Part shown: positions 1 to 12,800 of the stretch, piece after piece
Layout of the letters: each line of letters begins with the position of its first letter
How positions within the stretch are numbered: position 1 is the stretch's first letter
DNA from: Thamnidium elegans
Lineage: Eukaryota > Mucoromycota > Mucoromycetes > Mucorales > Mucoraceae
Reading direction: 5' to 3'
NCBI GenBank assembly: GCA_025201345.1
Contig: JAIXMG010000007.1
Location: 248,001-312,000 of the forward strand
DNA: 64,000 nt
Notes under the pieces: generated by a model
What the model was told of the DNA's origin: nothing
Seen by the model: only the letters and a program-made list of their open reading frames with translations
Database searches by the model: none
Program-made: the position numbers and the translations under genes

Positions 1-263
1 CCTAAAAGATGATGTATGGCTGCAAAAAAAAAAAGTTAACATTGGCCATACCATAAATAAAACTTAAAATACGGTTATTTATACTTTTTCACAAGTGCAA
101 ATGTAAAGTTTAAAGTTATCTAAGATGCATATTTTTTCCAACCCCATCACGTCACAGTCTTTATCAATCGAGTCACAAAAAAAAAAAAAAAAGATTGTTT
201 TTTTTGCACGTACAAAAAAAAAGTTATTTATTGTTTCTTTACTTTTTTTTTTCTCATTTAATC

Positions 264-2276
264 ATGAGCCACTTATCAGACGAAGACGACGAGTTTCTTT
301 ATGGTATTTCAGATACGGATAAAGTAACAAATCCTCTTTCCGATACAAAGAATGGTAAAAAAAAAAAAAAAAAAGAGCTATAAAAAATAACCTACGCGTA
401 CATGCTGTTAAATGATGATTTATGCCAACACACATTTTTTTTTTTCAAATAGACGTTGATGATTTATACGAACTATACGATGAAAATGAAACAAAAGAGT
501 ATGTATTTTTTTTTAAAAAAAAAAGCGTAATACTGCTTTTTAAAACACATTTTACTAACTTATTATCTCTATAGTACCGAACAGTAAGAGAAAAAAAAAT
601 ATATACATATACAATTGAGAGTAGAGTTTTTTTTAACTCTTTGTTGTTATTGAATAATTAGAAAAGAGGAAGATGTAGTAGCAGATCAAGAAGTTGAAAA
701 AGGTTCAGAGGTTAAAACTGAGCCAGATACCATCATGACAGAAACGCCAGAAGCCACTGCTGAAGTAAAAGCGGAAGAAGTAGAAGAGGAGGAGGAAGAC
801 AGTGACGATGTAAGAAAAAAAAAACGTTTATTATAACCATAGTTCATTAATAGAATATCGATATATATATATAAGGATCTTGAAATTATTTTAGAACCAG
901 AGGAAGAGGAACCAAAGGAAGTAGAAGTAGAGACCAAAGAAGGGTAAGACTACAACAACAATAATAAAATAATTGCTATTAAACGTCATTTTATTATTTA
1001 GAGAGACAGTACCAACCGCAGAAGAAAAAGATACACCTGTAAATATTAAACCTGGACAACAAGGAAAGCCATCATCTACACCAGCCGATAACACCTCTTC
1101 CAAAGCAAACCTTACAAATGCCAAATCATCACAAGGTGGCATTAATTTGGAGCTTATAGGAGAATACAACGGCCAACCTATTACTGATGTCGATCTTGAT
1201 AATGTAGAGGATAAACCTTGGAGAAAGCCAGGTGCTGATATTACTGATTATTTTAATTATGGATTTAATGAAATTTCATGGCGATCTTATTGTGCTAAAC
1301 AAAAAATGTTGAGAGAGAATAAAAAGGTACTGCATAAAAGAAAAAGGAGGGAAAAGAAAATGTTTAACCAACAATTTAATAGATGATGGGTGATTTAGAT
1401 ATGGGTGATTTCATGTCGATGGGTATGATGATGCCACCAAATATGATGGATGGTAGTATGCCTATGGCTATGGCCGGTATGCCAAATCCTATGATGGCTT
1501 TACCGATGGGTATGCCTCCACCACAAACGGGTGGTAATCCAGCCATGAGAAACCGACCTGGAAATTTCAATGCAAGAGGTTCTGGAAGAAATATGCCAAT
1601 GAGTAGGTCAAAGAATGCAGATGGTAAAGAAGGTGGCAATGAAATGTAAGCCTTTTTTGTACATATATATATATAATCAAATTTACTGTTTGATAGCTGA
1701 TATAAAAAATATATAGGATGAACCCAATGGATGGTAATATGCAAATGGAAGATGGCAGTATGTTTCCAATGGAATTCCCTGGAGGACCTGGTGGTATGCC
1801 AATGAACATGTTTCCTCCTGATATGCCAGGTGGTCCTATGGGTATGCCATTCTTTAATCCTAATATGCCTGGTGGTATGCCAATGGGCTTTGATGGAGGC
1901 GATTTCAGAGGTGGTGGTGGTGGAAATAACTCGAGTCGATCTTCTATGAGAGGAAGTGGTCATATGAGTAGTCGATCTCAAATGCCTCGTAGTAGCCATG
2001 GTAGTAGTAGCGGCGGTGGTGGAGGAGGAGGAGGTAGCAGCAGTGGAGGAGGAGGCAGCGGAGGACAATCCTCTAGTTGGCGTGGAAGAGATGATTCTAG
2101 TGAACATCGTTCGGACTCGTAAGTTTTAATTATCACTATTCAATTATAAACCCTTTATTTATTTATTTGTTTATAGACGGAAGAGGCAAATGAATGATGG
2201 TGGAAGTAGTAGTAGTCATAGAGAATCATCATCTAACCAAGACGATCATTATAGCAAGAGATCTCGTAATCGCTAA
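264..2276 (+). CDS. FIP1: FIP1-like subunit of the pre-mRNA cleavage/polyadenylation factor
   Basis: Fip1 tethers poly(A) polymerase to the CPF/CPSF machinery in the nucleus. Eight exons can be joined in frame: 264-354, 453-498, 575-583, 662-809, 876-943, 1002-1326, 1383-1645 and 1717-2118, followed by a last exon 2177-2276 (nine in all). The conserved Fip1 motif is in the exon 1002-1326, with KPWRKPGADITDYFNYGFNE followed by WRSYCAKQKMLRENKK. The N-terminus is acidic (MSHLSDEDDEFLYG, then DDDLEIILEPEEEE), as in family members. The C-terminal half is Met/Gly/Pro-rich, then Ser/Gly-rich, and ends in a basic RSRNR-like tail, which resembles longer metazoan-type FIP1L1 more than short yeast Fip1. 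Exon three is only 9 nt. The gene is convergent with the CRM1-like gene, with stops about 80 bp apart. Confidence 0.9.
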
Positions 2277-2355
2277 ACTTTTTTTTTTAAAAACTTTTTT
2301 TTATTTTTTATTTTATTTATTGGTGAATAAAATATGTTGTATATCTTTTTTTTTA

Positions 2356-5300
2356 TTATTTTACACTTCGTAACAGTTCTAATTCAGCATTAATTTCTTC
2401 TTGCGCTTTTTCTTCACCTACAGATGCTTCATCCACTTCACGAATATCGATAAGGAAATCACGTATATCATTTTGAAATCTTTGTAAGTCGCCACTATAT
2501 TCAAACATACCCATCACCAAGACCTCAATTTGATTTCTACAATAATATATCAGCGCCAAGAATATATATGTATACATATATGTATGTGCGTACTTACTTT
2601 TGAAGTAAAGGGAAGGCAGTACAAAGTAATTCCAAAGTATACTGTTGTAAAAACTCAATATTTGACATGAGTGGATTAGCTACTTGATCAGGATTAAACA
2701 ATCTAGTATAAATTTCGCCTTCCTGTACCAACTCAAATAAGCGAGAGAGTACTTGACTTTGATAATTAAATCCATTTCTACAATCAGGATCTACCAGAAC
2801 TTCTAAAATGTCTCGCAAGATACGTACATAGTACATTTCAAAGAATTGACTAGAGACGTCTTCATCTTCATGCTGTGCAACTGTATTGATCATATCGAGA
2901 CAGGTTTGGAGTGCTATTTGAGAGATCTCTCGAATTGTGTGTTTGGTTCCCCACATAATACTATCAATCACAAGTTGAAATAATTCGGACGATTGAAATA
3001 ATTCTATAAAACATCTTCGATTAAGAACTCTTAATAGCCGATAAAATTCATGTCTAAACTCTGGGTAATCTACAAAATTAGATGTAATCATCGGTAAAGT
3101 AGAAACGAACTCTATCTCTATTGTTTCCTTTAACAAATCAGGCCAAATAGGATCCTATCAACACACAAATATTTAGAAGTCTCCCAAATTTTAACAGTAA
3201 TAATTCTATTTACCTGCATCTTTTCAAACATACAAGTCAGCAAACTCAACACTTGAGGTTCTCTATTTTGAACTTGCACAGTATTTTTATAATCCAATAA
3301 AATAAACTGTATCAATTGAGAAATCATATTTTGATCTTGTAATTCTAAACATTCATTAGAGAGCATAAAGGTTTCAAATAACTCTAGGATTAATTGTCGA
3401 ATACGTTTATAGAGTTGGTCTTGTGGCTGTTGACTCGATATTTGATAACATTGGATTAAAACGGGTGTAATTGTTTGTAATTGTTTACGAAATATAGGTC
3501 CAACTGGTTCACAAGTAACAACGTTGATTTTAAGTGCGTTGATAATTGATTTAAGAGCAGAAGATGTCATGGTAGGTTGTAAAGCACCAGTAATCTATTT
3601 ATTTATTTTTAAAAAAAAATAAAAAAAAAATTAGGTTTTTCTATTTTTTTAATAATAAAGTAACTTACAGTTTCGTTGGGTATAGCCATCAAGACTACTA
3701 AGGATTGAAGTTGTTCGTGCGCAGGCAATTCTGATAAGATAGTACCCATTGCTTTATAAAAAACACAAGCCTGATTAGAATCGAAACACCTGGTAATATT
3801 TTTCAAATCATTCAATAAAGTTTGAAAAACAGAGGGATTATTTTGATGCGACACGATAAATTCTTGTCTGCAACCTTGAGTGATTTTTAAAAAAGAATCA
3901 CAGGCCATTTCTCTAATAGGCGATTGATCATGCTGCATAAAAGTAAATATCTTTTGTAATAAAAACCAAAGGAAATCCCAATGTGATTTAAGGAATCGAG
4001 TATATTGACCAGCAATATATAATAAACATGAAGCAACTACCCATTCCTCATAATTGTCTTTATGTTGATTTGTTTCTGCTTTTCGTAATAGACTGACTAA
4101 GTCTTTTGCAACAATGGATTCCAAGAATTGGTTTTCTTGTTGTTCAGATATGGTGCCTGAGATGGCACCGATAGCCCAACAAATACGAAACAGTTCATCC
4201 CAATACCAATCAACTGAAGTCAAGATATGACTCAACTTTTCTTGAATTAATGTTTGAATATAAACAGGATAAAGCTGAGTCAACAAACCAAACACATCCC
4301 GCGAAGATTTTGAAAGGACTGTTGTGTCACTTTGTCTTATAAAACTCCTTGTAATTTCTCCATTATCATTTTCAACCACAAATACATCATCGGGTCTTAC
4401 CATATTTTCAATCAATACAATACCTAATTGATGCAATACATCTTGATACGGTATAGATTGATTATGGTTCATGTCTTGTACAATATCGTAGGTTAATTTA
4501 GCCCAACATTCTAGACACATTTTCCAAACTTCTCGTTCTTGAATATAAGAAATCTTTAAAAGGTACTGCAACGTTTGATGCATACTTGATTGACCACCTG
4601 GTGTACTCTCAACTAACGATTGATATCTTGAAAGAAAAGTAGTTAAAAAGATGGCAAGTGCTTCAATAAAATGTTGATCTTCATTACTGCAGGTATTGTA
4701 AAGCTGAGCTATATCTACATGAGATGGTATAATTCTTGTCATTTCTTTTGTAACAATAGCATAGATATTAAGAATAATGTCATTGTATTGTTGATCTACT
4801 CTATCCAAGGTAATAATTTCTGTAAAGCATTGCAAAGATAAATTTCTTTGTATTGGTGATCCTGACAACTATTTATTAAAAAAAAAAAGGTAAGTGAATG
4901 ACCCTAATTTGTTTTTGTGTAAGTAGTAATACTTGCATTAGATTCGAGTATTTGAATTAAATCTTGCTGATATACAAATTGAATAGGGATCCAACTAATA
5001 AACTTTAACAGAGTCTCTAACGTAGCGTTTACCAAATGAATATTTGTAGAAGGTGTCGATAATACATTTTTACAAAGGTCAAATATAGATCCAAATTCAT
5101 TCACCATTTGTTTCTTTAGCTTTTGCATCTTTGCCATTGTCATATGATCAATTGAAAAATCAAACACTTCCTCACTATTAAGAGTTAATGACCTCCCCTA
5201 TTTTTTTGCGTGCGCATAAAAAGAATAATTACCTTAGTAACTTTAATATCTTCATGTTGTTTTCACATAAAGATGTATTAACAAGACTTGAATCTACAAT

Positions 5301-5954
5301 TTCTTGAATAAATGATGGCCAATACTGAGGCCAGTCCTTCTTTAATATTTGAACTAACACCAAGTCTAGTTTATTAAGATATATCTTTTGTGATCGGAGT
5401 GTAGACTCATTTGAAGAAAGTTCAATTATATGTTTGACAATGTAATTTCGCATAACTTTTTTTGGTTTGGTTAGTTTCCACGCTAATATATAATATATAT
5501 CAGCGCTTATTATATATACCTAAACGTTGATCCATAGGTAAAGTATTCCAACGAACAATGATAAATTCTTCCAATATACCGAGTGCTATAAACTAACAAA
5601 AAAAAATGACGCTTTAAAAAAGAAAGAAACTTTATAAGAAATATATTATTTTTACTTTTGCTTGAATACTAGAAGACTGTTCAAGTATTTGATCAACCAA
5701 CTGCCATGAATCAGTATAATTCTGGAATTCAGTCAAGATTGTTTGAGCTTTTGTTCTCTAATGAATTAATTATTATTGACGTTTCTTCCCTCTTTTTATT
5801 TTGGGTTATTTACCGTTTCATTATCTCCTTCATAAAAAGCTTGAATTATATTATCAAAGTCTTTTACAGTAAACGAACTGTTAACAAGAGACTGTATACA
5901 TTATATTTTTTTAGTTGATTAATATTTGTTTAAATTTAATAACCTTACATTCAT
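2356..5954 (-). CDS. Divergent exportin-1 (CRM1/XPO1) homolog
   Basis: Karyopherin-beta nuclear export receptor for leucine-rich NES cargo with RanGTP. Identity rests on the CRIME/importin-N region (RTKAQTILTEFQNYTDSW; MRNYIVKHIIELSSNESTLR; YLNKLDLVLVQILKKDWP) and on the HEAT-repeat core (VASCLLYIAGQYTRFLKSHW; MACDSFLKITQGCRQEF). About nine exons cover roughly 1,000 residues, near family length. The start is uncertain. A two-codon first exon (ATG AAT, 5954-5949) followed by a 57-nt intron and an exon from 5891 gives an open frame, but other starts are possible. The helix that carries the leptomycin-reactive cysteine in human CRM1 (DLLGLCEQ) reads DLVSLLRK here, so that cysteine appears to be Leu. 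Many otherwise near-invariant positions differ too, suggesting a paralog rather than the sole essential CRM1. The C-terminus ends abruptly at LELLRSVK. Confidence 0.85.
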
Positions 5955-6085
5955 TTATAAAAGAAGTACGAAATAAGAAAAAAAAATATTGAGAGGGAGT
6001 TATAAAAAGCTTTTTGAAAAAGGGGATACCAGGGTTAAAAAAAAAAACTTTTTTTTTTTTTTTTTGCTCTCTTTATATACATATA

Positions 6086-6385
6086 ATGTCGGATAACGAT
6101 CGAACAAGTAATTTTGTTTTTAATAAACACAGTGAAAAAAACCCTAATGGTCAACAAGTGCAACACCGTTGTAATGGATATTTGGAAGACGTACTTGAAG
6201 GTGTCTCTCAATGGCCAATGGACGTTTCAAAACCATTTAGTTTATTCTTGTCTTGTTTAAGATCTCAACCAGGTTAACAACATATACATTATTATCTCTC
6301 TATTTAGTTATATATAAAAGTACTAAAACTTTCTTTTTAAAAAACAGGTCAAGAACCACCAAGATATAAAAGTCAAAAAGACTAA
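6086..6385 (+). CDS. Small hypothetical protein, 74 aa, two exons
   Basis: I do not recognise this gene. Exon 6086-6272 joins exon 6348-6385 through a canonical GT-AG intron, and the reading frame is preserved across it (SQPG joined to QEPPRYKSQKD). The protein is hydrophilic, with a central CNGYLEDVLEGVSQWPMDVSKPF stretch (three cysteines in all) and no TM segment or signal peptide. It starts just downstream of a pyrimidine tract, as many genes here do, and diverges from the CRM1-like gene upstream. The intact frame across the intron supports a real gene; function is unknown. Confidence 0.55.
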
Positions 6386-6572
6386 TTTCAATTAGACAAC
6401 CGCTACACAAACAATTTTTTATTCCAAGTGACGATATAAATAAATCTTAGTTCTTTTTCTTTCATGAAGTTTTCTACTCTCTTTAATACGACAAAGGCCC
6501 TTATTTATTGAAATATATAAGTCATACAAAATATTATTAAAAAGATTTATTTTGTGTGCCTTGATATAATTT

Positions 6573-7971
6573 TTATAATTGGTGCATTTTCTCTTCACCA
6601 AAGTTATGTAAAATTGCTTCGTAGCAAAAGAACATAATTGCAGCATTTGGTACAACACGCATTAAATGTGCTGACATTCCTCCATATAACGAAACTACAC
6701 CTTCTTCTCTAATAATTAATTTTAAACATTGTAAAATTCCGGTATATTTTACCACGCCGTTCTTTGAAGGTTCCCTTAATCTTGTTCTAATAACTTCGTG
6801 TGGGTATGCTATACAAGCAGCTATTAATTTTGCCATTGCTGCAGCTCCTAGGTTACCCAACCAAGCTGTACACACACAAAAGTTAGAAATGTAAATAATA
6901 TTTTATGATTATTATTATTTTACCTTGTGCACTTTTGCCGCCAAAAGTTTTTTTGTTTTCCATTTGAGCAGGAGAATAAGCCCATCTCTTTTTTAATTTT
7001 TCATAAATGACCCATTGTACAGTTCCTTCAGCTACACCAAGATAAGAAGCACTCATACCTCTATATAACCCTTTTATACCTTCCTGCTTTAATATCTTTA
7101 CGGCACAATCCAAACTATTATTATAAATCCTTTGTTTTCCTTGTAATTGTAATCGCGTTTTAATAACCCAGATTGGATTCGTGGCAGTTGATGTAAGAAT
7201 GCCTAAAAATTTTGGTTACACAAATATGCTTCAAATATTTTCTTTGTCCCTTTTTTTTACCTGCCGTCGCCGCAGAAGCTAAATGAACTATAGGTGTTTC
7301 TCTACCATGGTTTAATTCGGTAAAAAACTTTTTACCGTTACCGTATGTATAAAAATTAATGGCTCTACTCTATATATCAATACTTTTTGCCCCAGAGGTA
7401 AAAAGAAAAAAAAAAGAAAAAAAAAAGGAACTTTACCTGGCTGGAATGACGCCGATTAAATTAGGTCCAAGGCCTTTAAAATATCCTCGAATACCTTCAA
7501 TTTGCTTAATTTGACTGTATAAAATCCTCTATTAATAAACAGTATACCGACTAAAAAAAAACTTATATTCGATATTTACACTAATAATTTACCGGTTTCA
7601 ATAAAATGTCCTACTAAAAAATGTCTTTGTTTTAAGCCTTTTTCTATCCCTTGTTGATAAAATGTAGACTAAAAAAAAAAAAAAAATTAAAGGATATATA
7701 AATAAAAGCGAAAAGATTATTATATACTTGAACTCCTACCTGTAAACGAGTCTTTACAACGTCTAACGGAGAAGTACAAACCGCTCCGACTAGGCCACCC
7801 ACACTACAGAACAAAATTGTTAAAAAAAAAGGGTTCAGGAAAACAAGGAATATATATATATATCAACTCTTACCCTCCAGCAAAGAAATGGACATATGAC
7901 TTTGCTTCTTTTGAAATAAGAGGTTTTTTCACTCTAATGTCGTTTGAATTAAGTGCTACTGTTGCTGACAT
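6573..7971 (-). CDS. RIM2: Mitochondrial carrier, Rim2/SLC25A33-36 type pyrimidine nucleotide carrier
   Basis: Inner-membrane solute carrier of the six-TM, three-repeat family. The three signature motifs are visible in separate exons: PLDVVKTRLQ (repeat 1), PIWVIKTRLQ (repeat 2, with the Trp typical of the nucleotide/folate/NAD branch) and PHEVIRTRLRE (repeat 3). The last is characteristic of Rim2 and its human relatives, which exchange pyrimidine (deoxy)nucleotides across the inner membrane for mtDNA and RNA synthesis. GLYRGMSASYLGVAEGTVQW and SLYGGMSAHLMRVVPNAAIMF also fit this branch. The start ATG is at 7971 (MSATVALNSNDIRVKKP). There are about seven exons separated by 60-110-nt introns, and the C-terminus is EEKMHQL. 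Substrate is inferred from the family. Confidence 0.88.
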
Positions 7972-8829
7972 GGAGTGAATAAAGGAAAAAAAAGGGTAGT
8001 GGAAGAACAATAAATAAAAAAAGGTCCAAACCTATCAAATTTTTGTTTTTTTCTTAGAAAAAGAGGCTTAGATTGAAAGTCAGTGGTTTGACACTGATAA
8101 AGACTTTTTTTTGTCACACCTTGGCATGAATTTTGTTATTAAAATGGTGCAAAAACTTCATATGCCGCACCCATTTCTGTACGTTGTAACTGGATTTTTG
8201 ACAGAAATTAAATTAAATTCTTGATGAATACACGTATTTATAAATTGCGTTTAAAGTGGTAGCTTTTAATGATGAATGGTAGATATTTAGATGTAGAGGT
8301 TAAATTTTATACGTCACAAAATATCCTTGCTATGAGTTAAAAGCAGGTCTGTATACACCTTCAAACATATGGCGTAAAGTTCTACTAGTTAGTATGTAGC
8401 TGTATGACTCGAGTCTATAAAGACTAAAGATGAAACTCATTATAGTTACTGTTTGCCTAGTTATCTTCGTTTGTAAATACTTATAAACCAGGGGCTCACT
8501 ACTTGTACCTGTTTAAATACTAGGTCTAATAAATGAGATATTACAGATATATATATATAACTTTAAACATTACCACTAGTATTGCTATTTACAAGCTAAA
8601 AAAGTACAGTAAGTCAGTTTGATTATCTTTTGAAGCTAGTATATTGATTATTGTAGGAACTTTACTCGTAACATATCACAATTAAAGAAGGGGTAAATTG
8701 ATTTACCCCAAATGGGCAGTCATACATTGTGACTTTGAATTAGGTATTTTTTTTATTTTTTATTTTTTTTGTTGTAACTTTCGACATAAGAATAGTTTTT
8801 TTATATTACTCATTATATATATATAGAAA
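7972..8829. other. Intergenic, shared 5' region of two divergent genes
   Basis: 858 bp of AT-rich sequence between the divergently transcribed Rim2-like and Utp12-domain genes. No ORF, RNA gene or clear repeat was seen. The last 80 bp before the start at 8830 are T-rich followed by TATATATATA, resembling other promoters in this window. Confidence 0.5.
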
Positions 8830-9612
8830 ATGGCCAAGAAAGGATCTAAAGCAGCAGCAGGAGCTAGAAGAGCTTCATTAATTGCCACCGAACAAGAAAA
8901 CATTACAATTGTTAAACCCAATGAACTTGGAGATCATAGTAAATACAGCGTGATTCGATCTGGAAATGATTTTGCTAAAGACGTTCAATCTTGGGTTCAG
9001 TTAAAGCAAGAGTGTAATACAACAGAGGAGATTCGTAATAAAATACGTCGTTTACCACTTGATAATGTACTGCCTTTACTTCAAGAGTTGTTGGCTAAAT
9101 TTGATGTTCAACAAGCACGTGATACCGAATTGACAGAGTGGATTAAAACTGTACTCTTGATTCATACAGCATATTTTATGACATTACCTGAGATTGTTGA
9201 AAGATTATCCAGCTTGTATAAAGAATTAGACGATCGTTTGACAGTTTACCCTAAATTATTAGCTATGCATGGTCGTTTAGACCTTATTCAAAATCAAATT
9301 GATGCTCGTAATAAAAAAGATGATTCAGATGATGAGCTTGATACACAATTATTTGAGGAAAGTGAAGATTCTGATGATGCAGAAGATGTTGATGAGCAAG
9401 GTTCTGATAATGATTCTGATGATGATTTAATGGATATGGATGGTGATGAAGAGGTAAATTTATATACATATAATTCTTGAACCTTTTGATTAATCATTAC
9501 TTTTTTTTTAAAAAATAAAAAAAAATAGGCCAAGATGTTTGGTGAAGAAGAGGATGATTTAAATACTGAAGACGAAGATGACAACATTAGTGATAGTGAT
9601 ATTGAAGATTAA
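8830..9612 (+). CDS. Stand-alone Utp12-domain protein (WDR43/Utp5 C-terminal-like)
   Basis: Two exons (8830-9453 and 9529-9612) encode about 235 residues. Residues 60-165 match the Utp12/Dip2 C-terminal domain seen in the t-UTP proteins Utp5/WDR43, Utp4 and Utp12: LPLDNVLPLLQELLAKF, ELTEWIKTVLLIHTAYFMTL, LYKELDDRLTVYPKLLAMHG and RLDLIQNQI. It is followed by a long Asp/Glu/Ser acidic tail like that of WDR43. These proteins act in U3 snoRNP-dependent 18S rRNA processing in the nucleolus. The WD40 propeller that normally precedes this domain is absent: the start codon follows a TATA/T-rich promoter and 850 bp of non-coding DNA. The N-terminus is a basic MAKKGSKAAAGARRAS. Role in the small-subunit processome is inferred. 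Confidence 0.75.
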
Positions 9613-9803
9613 AGGTCTTCTTAAAAAAAAGTGTACAATAAAATATAAACTGCATCAACAAATAAATATTTTTTTTTCTGTGTCACACATTTTTTAGTTT
9701 ACCGTTTAAGCACCAACAGATATAAATAACATGTATCTTGGCCTTTTTTTTTTCTTTTTCTTTCTCTTCTTCTTTTTTTTTTTTTAATAAATAAACAAGA
9801 AAC

Positions 9804-12800
9804 ATGCCTGTATTTAGTCATCTAGCAAACAAATTTAAAAGTAAATTTAGAGAGACAGTAAGTAGTGTAGTTAAAAATGGTGATGATAATGAGAACGAAA
9901 GAGAAGAAGACTATTTAGCAGAAGGACATCGATTCAGTTCATTTGCTCCAATTAGACATGAAGCTATGGTCAAGTATTTTATTGATGGTCACGATTATTG
10001 CTGGTAAATATATATGTCTATCGTTCGTAATCATAAATATTTACATAATATTGAAAATAGGGCTGTTGCAGAAGCTATCGAAAGCGCTACTACTGTTGTC
10101 TTTATTGAAGACTGGTGGTTGGTAAAGTTTATTGATATCTTTCTTTTATATATATATATATATTGGAGAACTTATATTTTTATTTTATTTTAGTCACCCG
10201 AATTGGTAAAGAACATATTTATTATTTTTTTTTTTTTTTGTGTATGATGAAACGGACGTTAAAATGTTATTTAATATAGTATCTTAAAAGACCACCTGCC
10301 AAGTTTCCAGAGTTCCGCATTGACGCACTATTGAAACGAAAAGCAGAACAAGGTGTCATGATTTATATCGTTGTATATAAGGTTCGATAAAATAGTGCAG
10401 AAAACCACAGAAAAAATAAATAAATAATGACGTGTAAATATACTTTGTGTTCCTTATAGGAAGTAGAATTGGCTCTAACCTTGGATAGTGCTCACACCAA
10501 GAAGGCATTACAAGATTTGCATGAAAATATTGTAGGCAAGTGCCGTGTTACCTAATAGTACATTGCATATTATACTTACGTGACTTATTTTTTTTTTTTA
10601 GTTCAAAGACATCCTGATCACGCTGTTGGAGGTACATTCTTCTGGTCTCATCACGAGAAGTTTGTTGTGGTAGATAATAGAATTGCTTTCTTGGGTGGTA
10701 TTGATCTTTGTTACGGGTAAAGATACATATTTATACATACTTTCGTTTCGTCTCGTTTACTGATTTCAAAAACAAAAATAGTCGTTGGGATACCCATGCC
10801 CATAGATTAGCCGATTTTACTACAGCAAACCCAGCTTTGGAAGTATTCCCAGGTAAGGAAATAAAAAAGTCTCTCTTTTTCTTTTTTTCTTTTTTTTTTT
10901 TTAGCTGTGTATACTCATGTAAACATAATATAGGCCAGGATTACAGTGATGCTCGTTTAAGAGACTTCGAATTTGGTAAGCTAAAAATAATTTAGACTAA
11001 AATCGACTTAAAAACTAATTAAATCCATATTTGTATAAATTATCTAGTCAAGGACTGGGACATGAAACTAATTGATAAGACTGTAATCCCACGTATGCCT
11101 TGGCATGATATTTCTCTTTGTATGGTAAGACCCCAATTTCGCTTATTATATATCTATTTTTGTACGTTACTCAAACAATAAGGTTTTTTTTTTTTATAGT
11201 TGGGCCAACCTGTTTTGGATGTTGCTAGACATTTCTGTGACAGATGGAATTTTATTAAACAATCCAAATCTTTGGATAAACAAAAAGCTCCCTTCTTAAA
11301 GCCTCCACTTGGCGGCTACAGTAGTTATCAAAACTTTAAGATTCATCTTGAAAGTAGATTACTTCGTTCTTACCATTTCGATCATCATACTTCGGGTATA
11401 CAAGGTTCCTGTAAAGTACAAGTGCTTCGAAGCAGTGCCGAATGGAGTACTGGCGTCGAGTTGGAAGTATGTATATATAAATATGTAGAATAGTGTATAC
11501 TAAGACCTTGTTATATAGCATTCTATTCAAAATGCTTATATCGATGTTATCAATCAAGCCCAGCATTACGTTTACATTGAGAACCAATTTTTTAGTAAGT
11601 TTGTAGTCTCCGTTTGGATTTCATGGTATTAAAAATATTTTTATTATTTTTAGTTACTGCAACTGAAAAGGATGAAAATGCTATTGTCAAGAATCTTATC
11701 GGTGAAGCTATTGTTAAACGTATCATTAAAGCATATCAAGACCAGGAGAAATTTAAGGTCTTTGTTTTGATACCATTAATGCCTGCTTTCCCTGCCGAAT
11801 TAAGTACCAAGGATGCTGCTACAGCCAGGTAATATGTTTGTAGATATAACATTAGGTACCAAAATATTAATACTGTTCTTTTTGTAGACTTATTATGTAC
11901 TACCAGTACATCTCAATCTGTAGTGGACCAAATAGTATTATCGAAAAGTTAAAGTCTGCTGGTATTGAAAATCCTGAAGAGTACATTCGATTCTACAGTT
12001 TAAGAAGCTATGATCGAATCAACCGACCCAAGATGGAAGAAATCTTGGCTCGTGATGCTGGACTTACGCCTCATAAGGATGGTAAACCTGTACCTCAGCA
12101 CGAATTAGAAAGTGCTAAAGAAAAGCCTCTTCCTCCTGCTGGATTTGTTATGCCTGGTAGAAACTCTCATGCTTCACAAAGTATTGCTGCTGATGCTATG
12201 TCTAACCATCGTCACCCTATTACGGACGAAGCCTGGATTGATAATAAGTTTAGTAATGAGCCACATGATAAGGCTGCAGAATTGCAAGAAGTCAGCGACT
12301 ACGTTACTGAAGAATTATATATCCATGCAAAGTTGTTGATTGCTGATGATCGTGTTGTTATTATGGGATCTGCTAATCTTAACGATAGATCTCAATGTGG
12401 CGATCGTGATTCTGAAATTGCAATGATTACAGAAGATAAAGATATGATCCCTTCTCGTATGAACGGTGAACCTGTAAGTTTTTATTTATTTATTTATACT
12501 GGCGATTTATTTATTTATTATTATTTTTGCATTGTAAATATATATAGTATCGTGCTGGTCGATTTGCTGCTACTTTGCGTCGTCAATTATGGAAAGAGCA
12601 TTTAGGATTAATTGATGAGGAAGAGATTGATACCGTTACTGATGCCATGTTACCTTTACCTGTCCCTCAATTAGATTTCACTCAAACGAAGGAAGATCAC
12701 TGGGTTATGGATCCTTTAGATGAAGATACATTGGTTCGTTGGAACAATACTGCTGCTACTAATACCAAGGCTTTCAGAGAAGTATTCCATTGTGTGCCTG

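Noticed and set aside
9284..9587. Minus-strand Ser/His-rich frames opposite the acidic tail of the Utp12-domain gene
   Set aside because: Antisense of GAT/GAA repeats; typical shadow frames.
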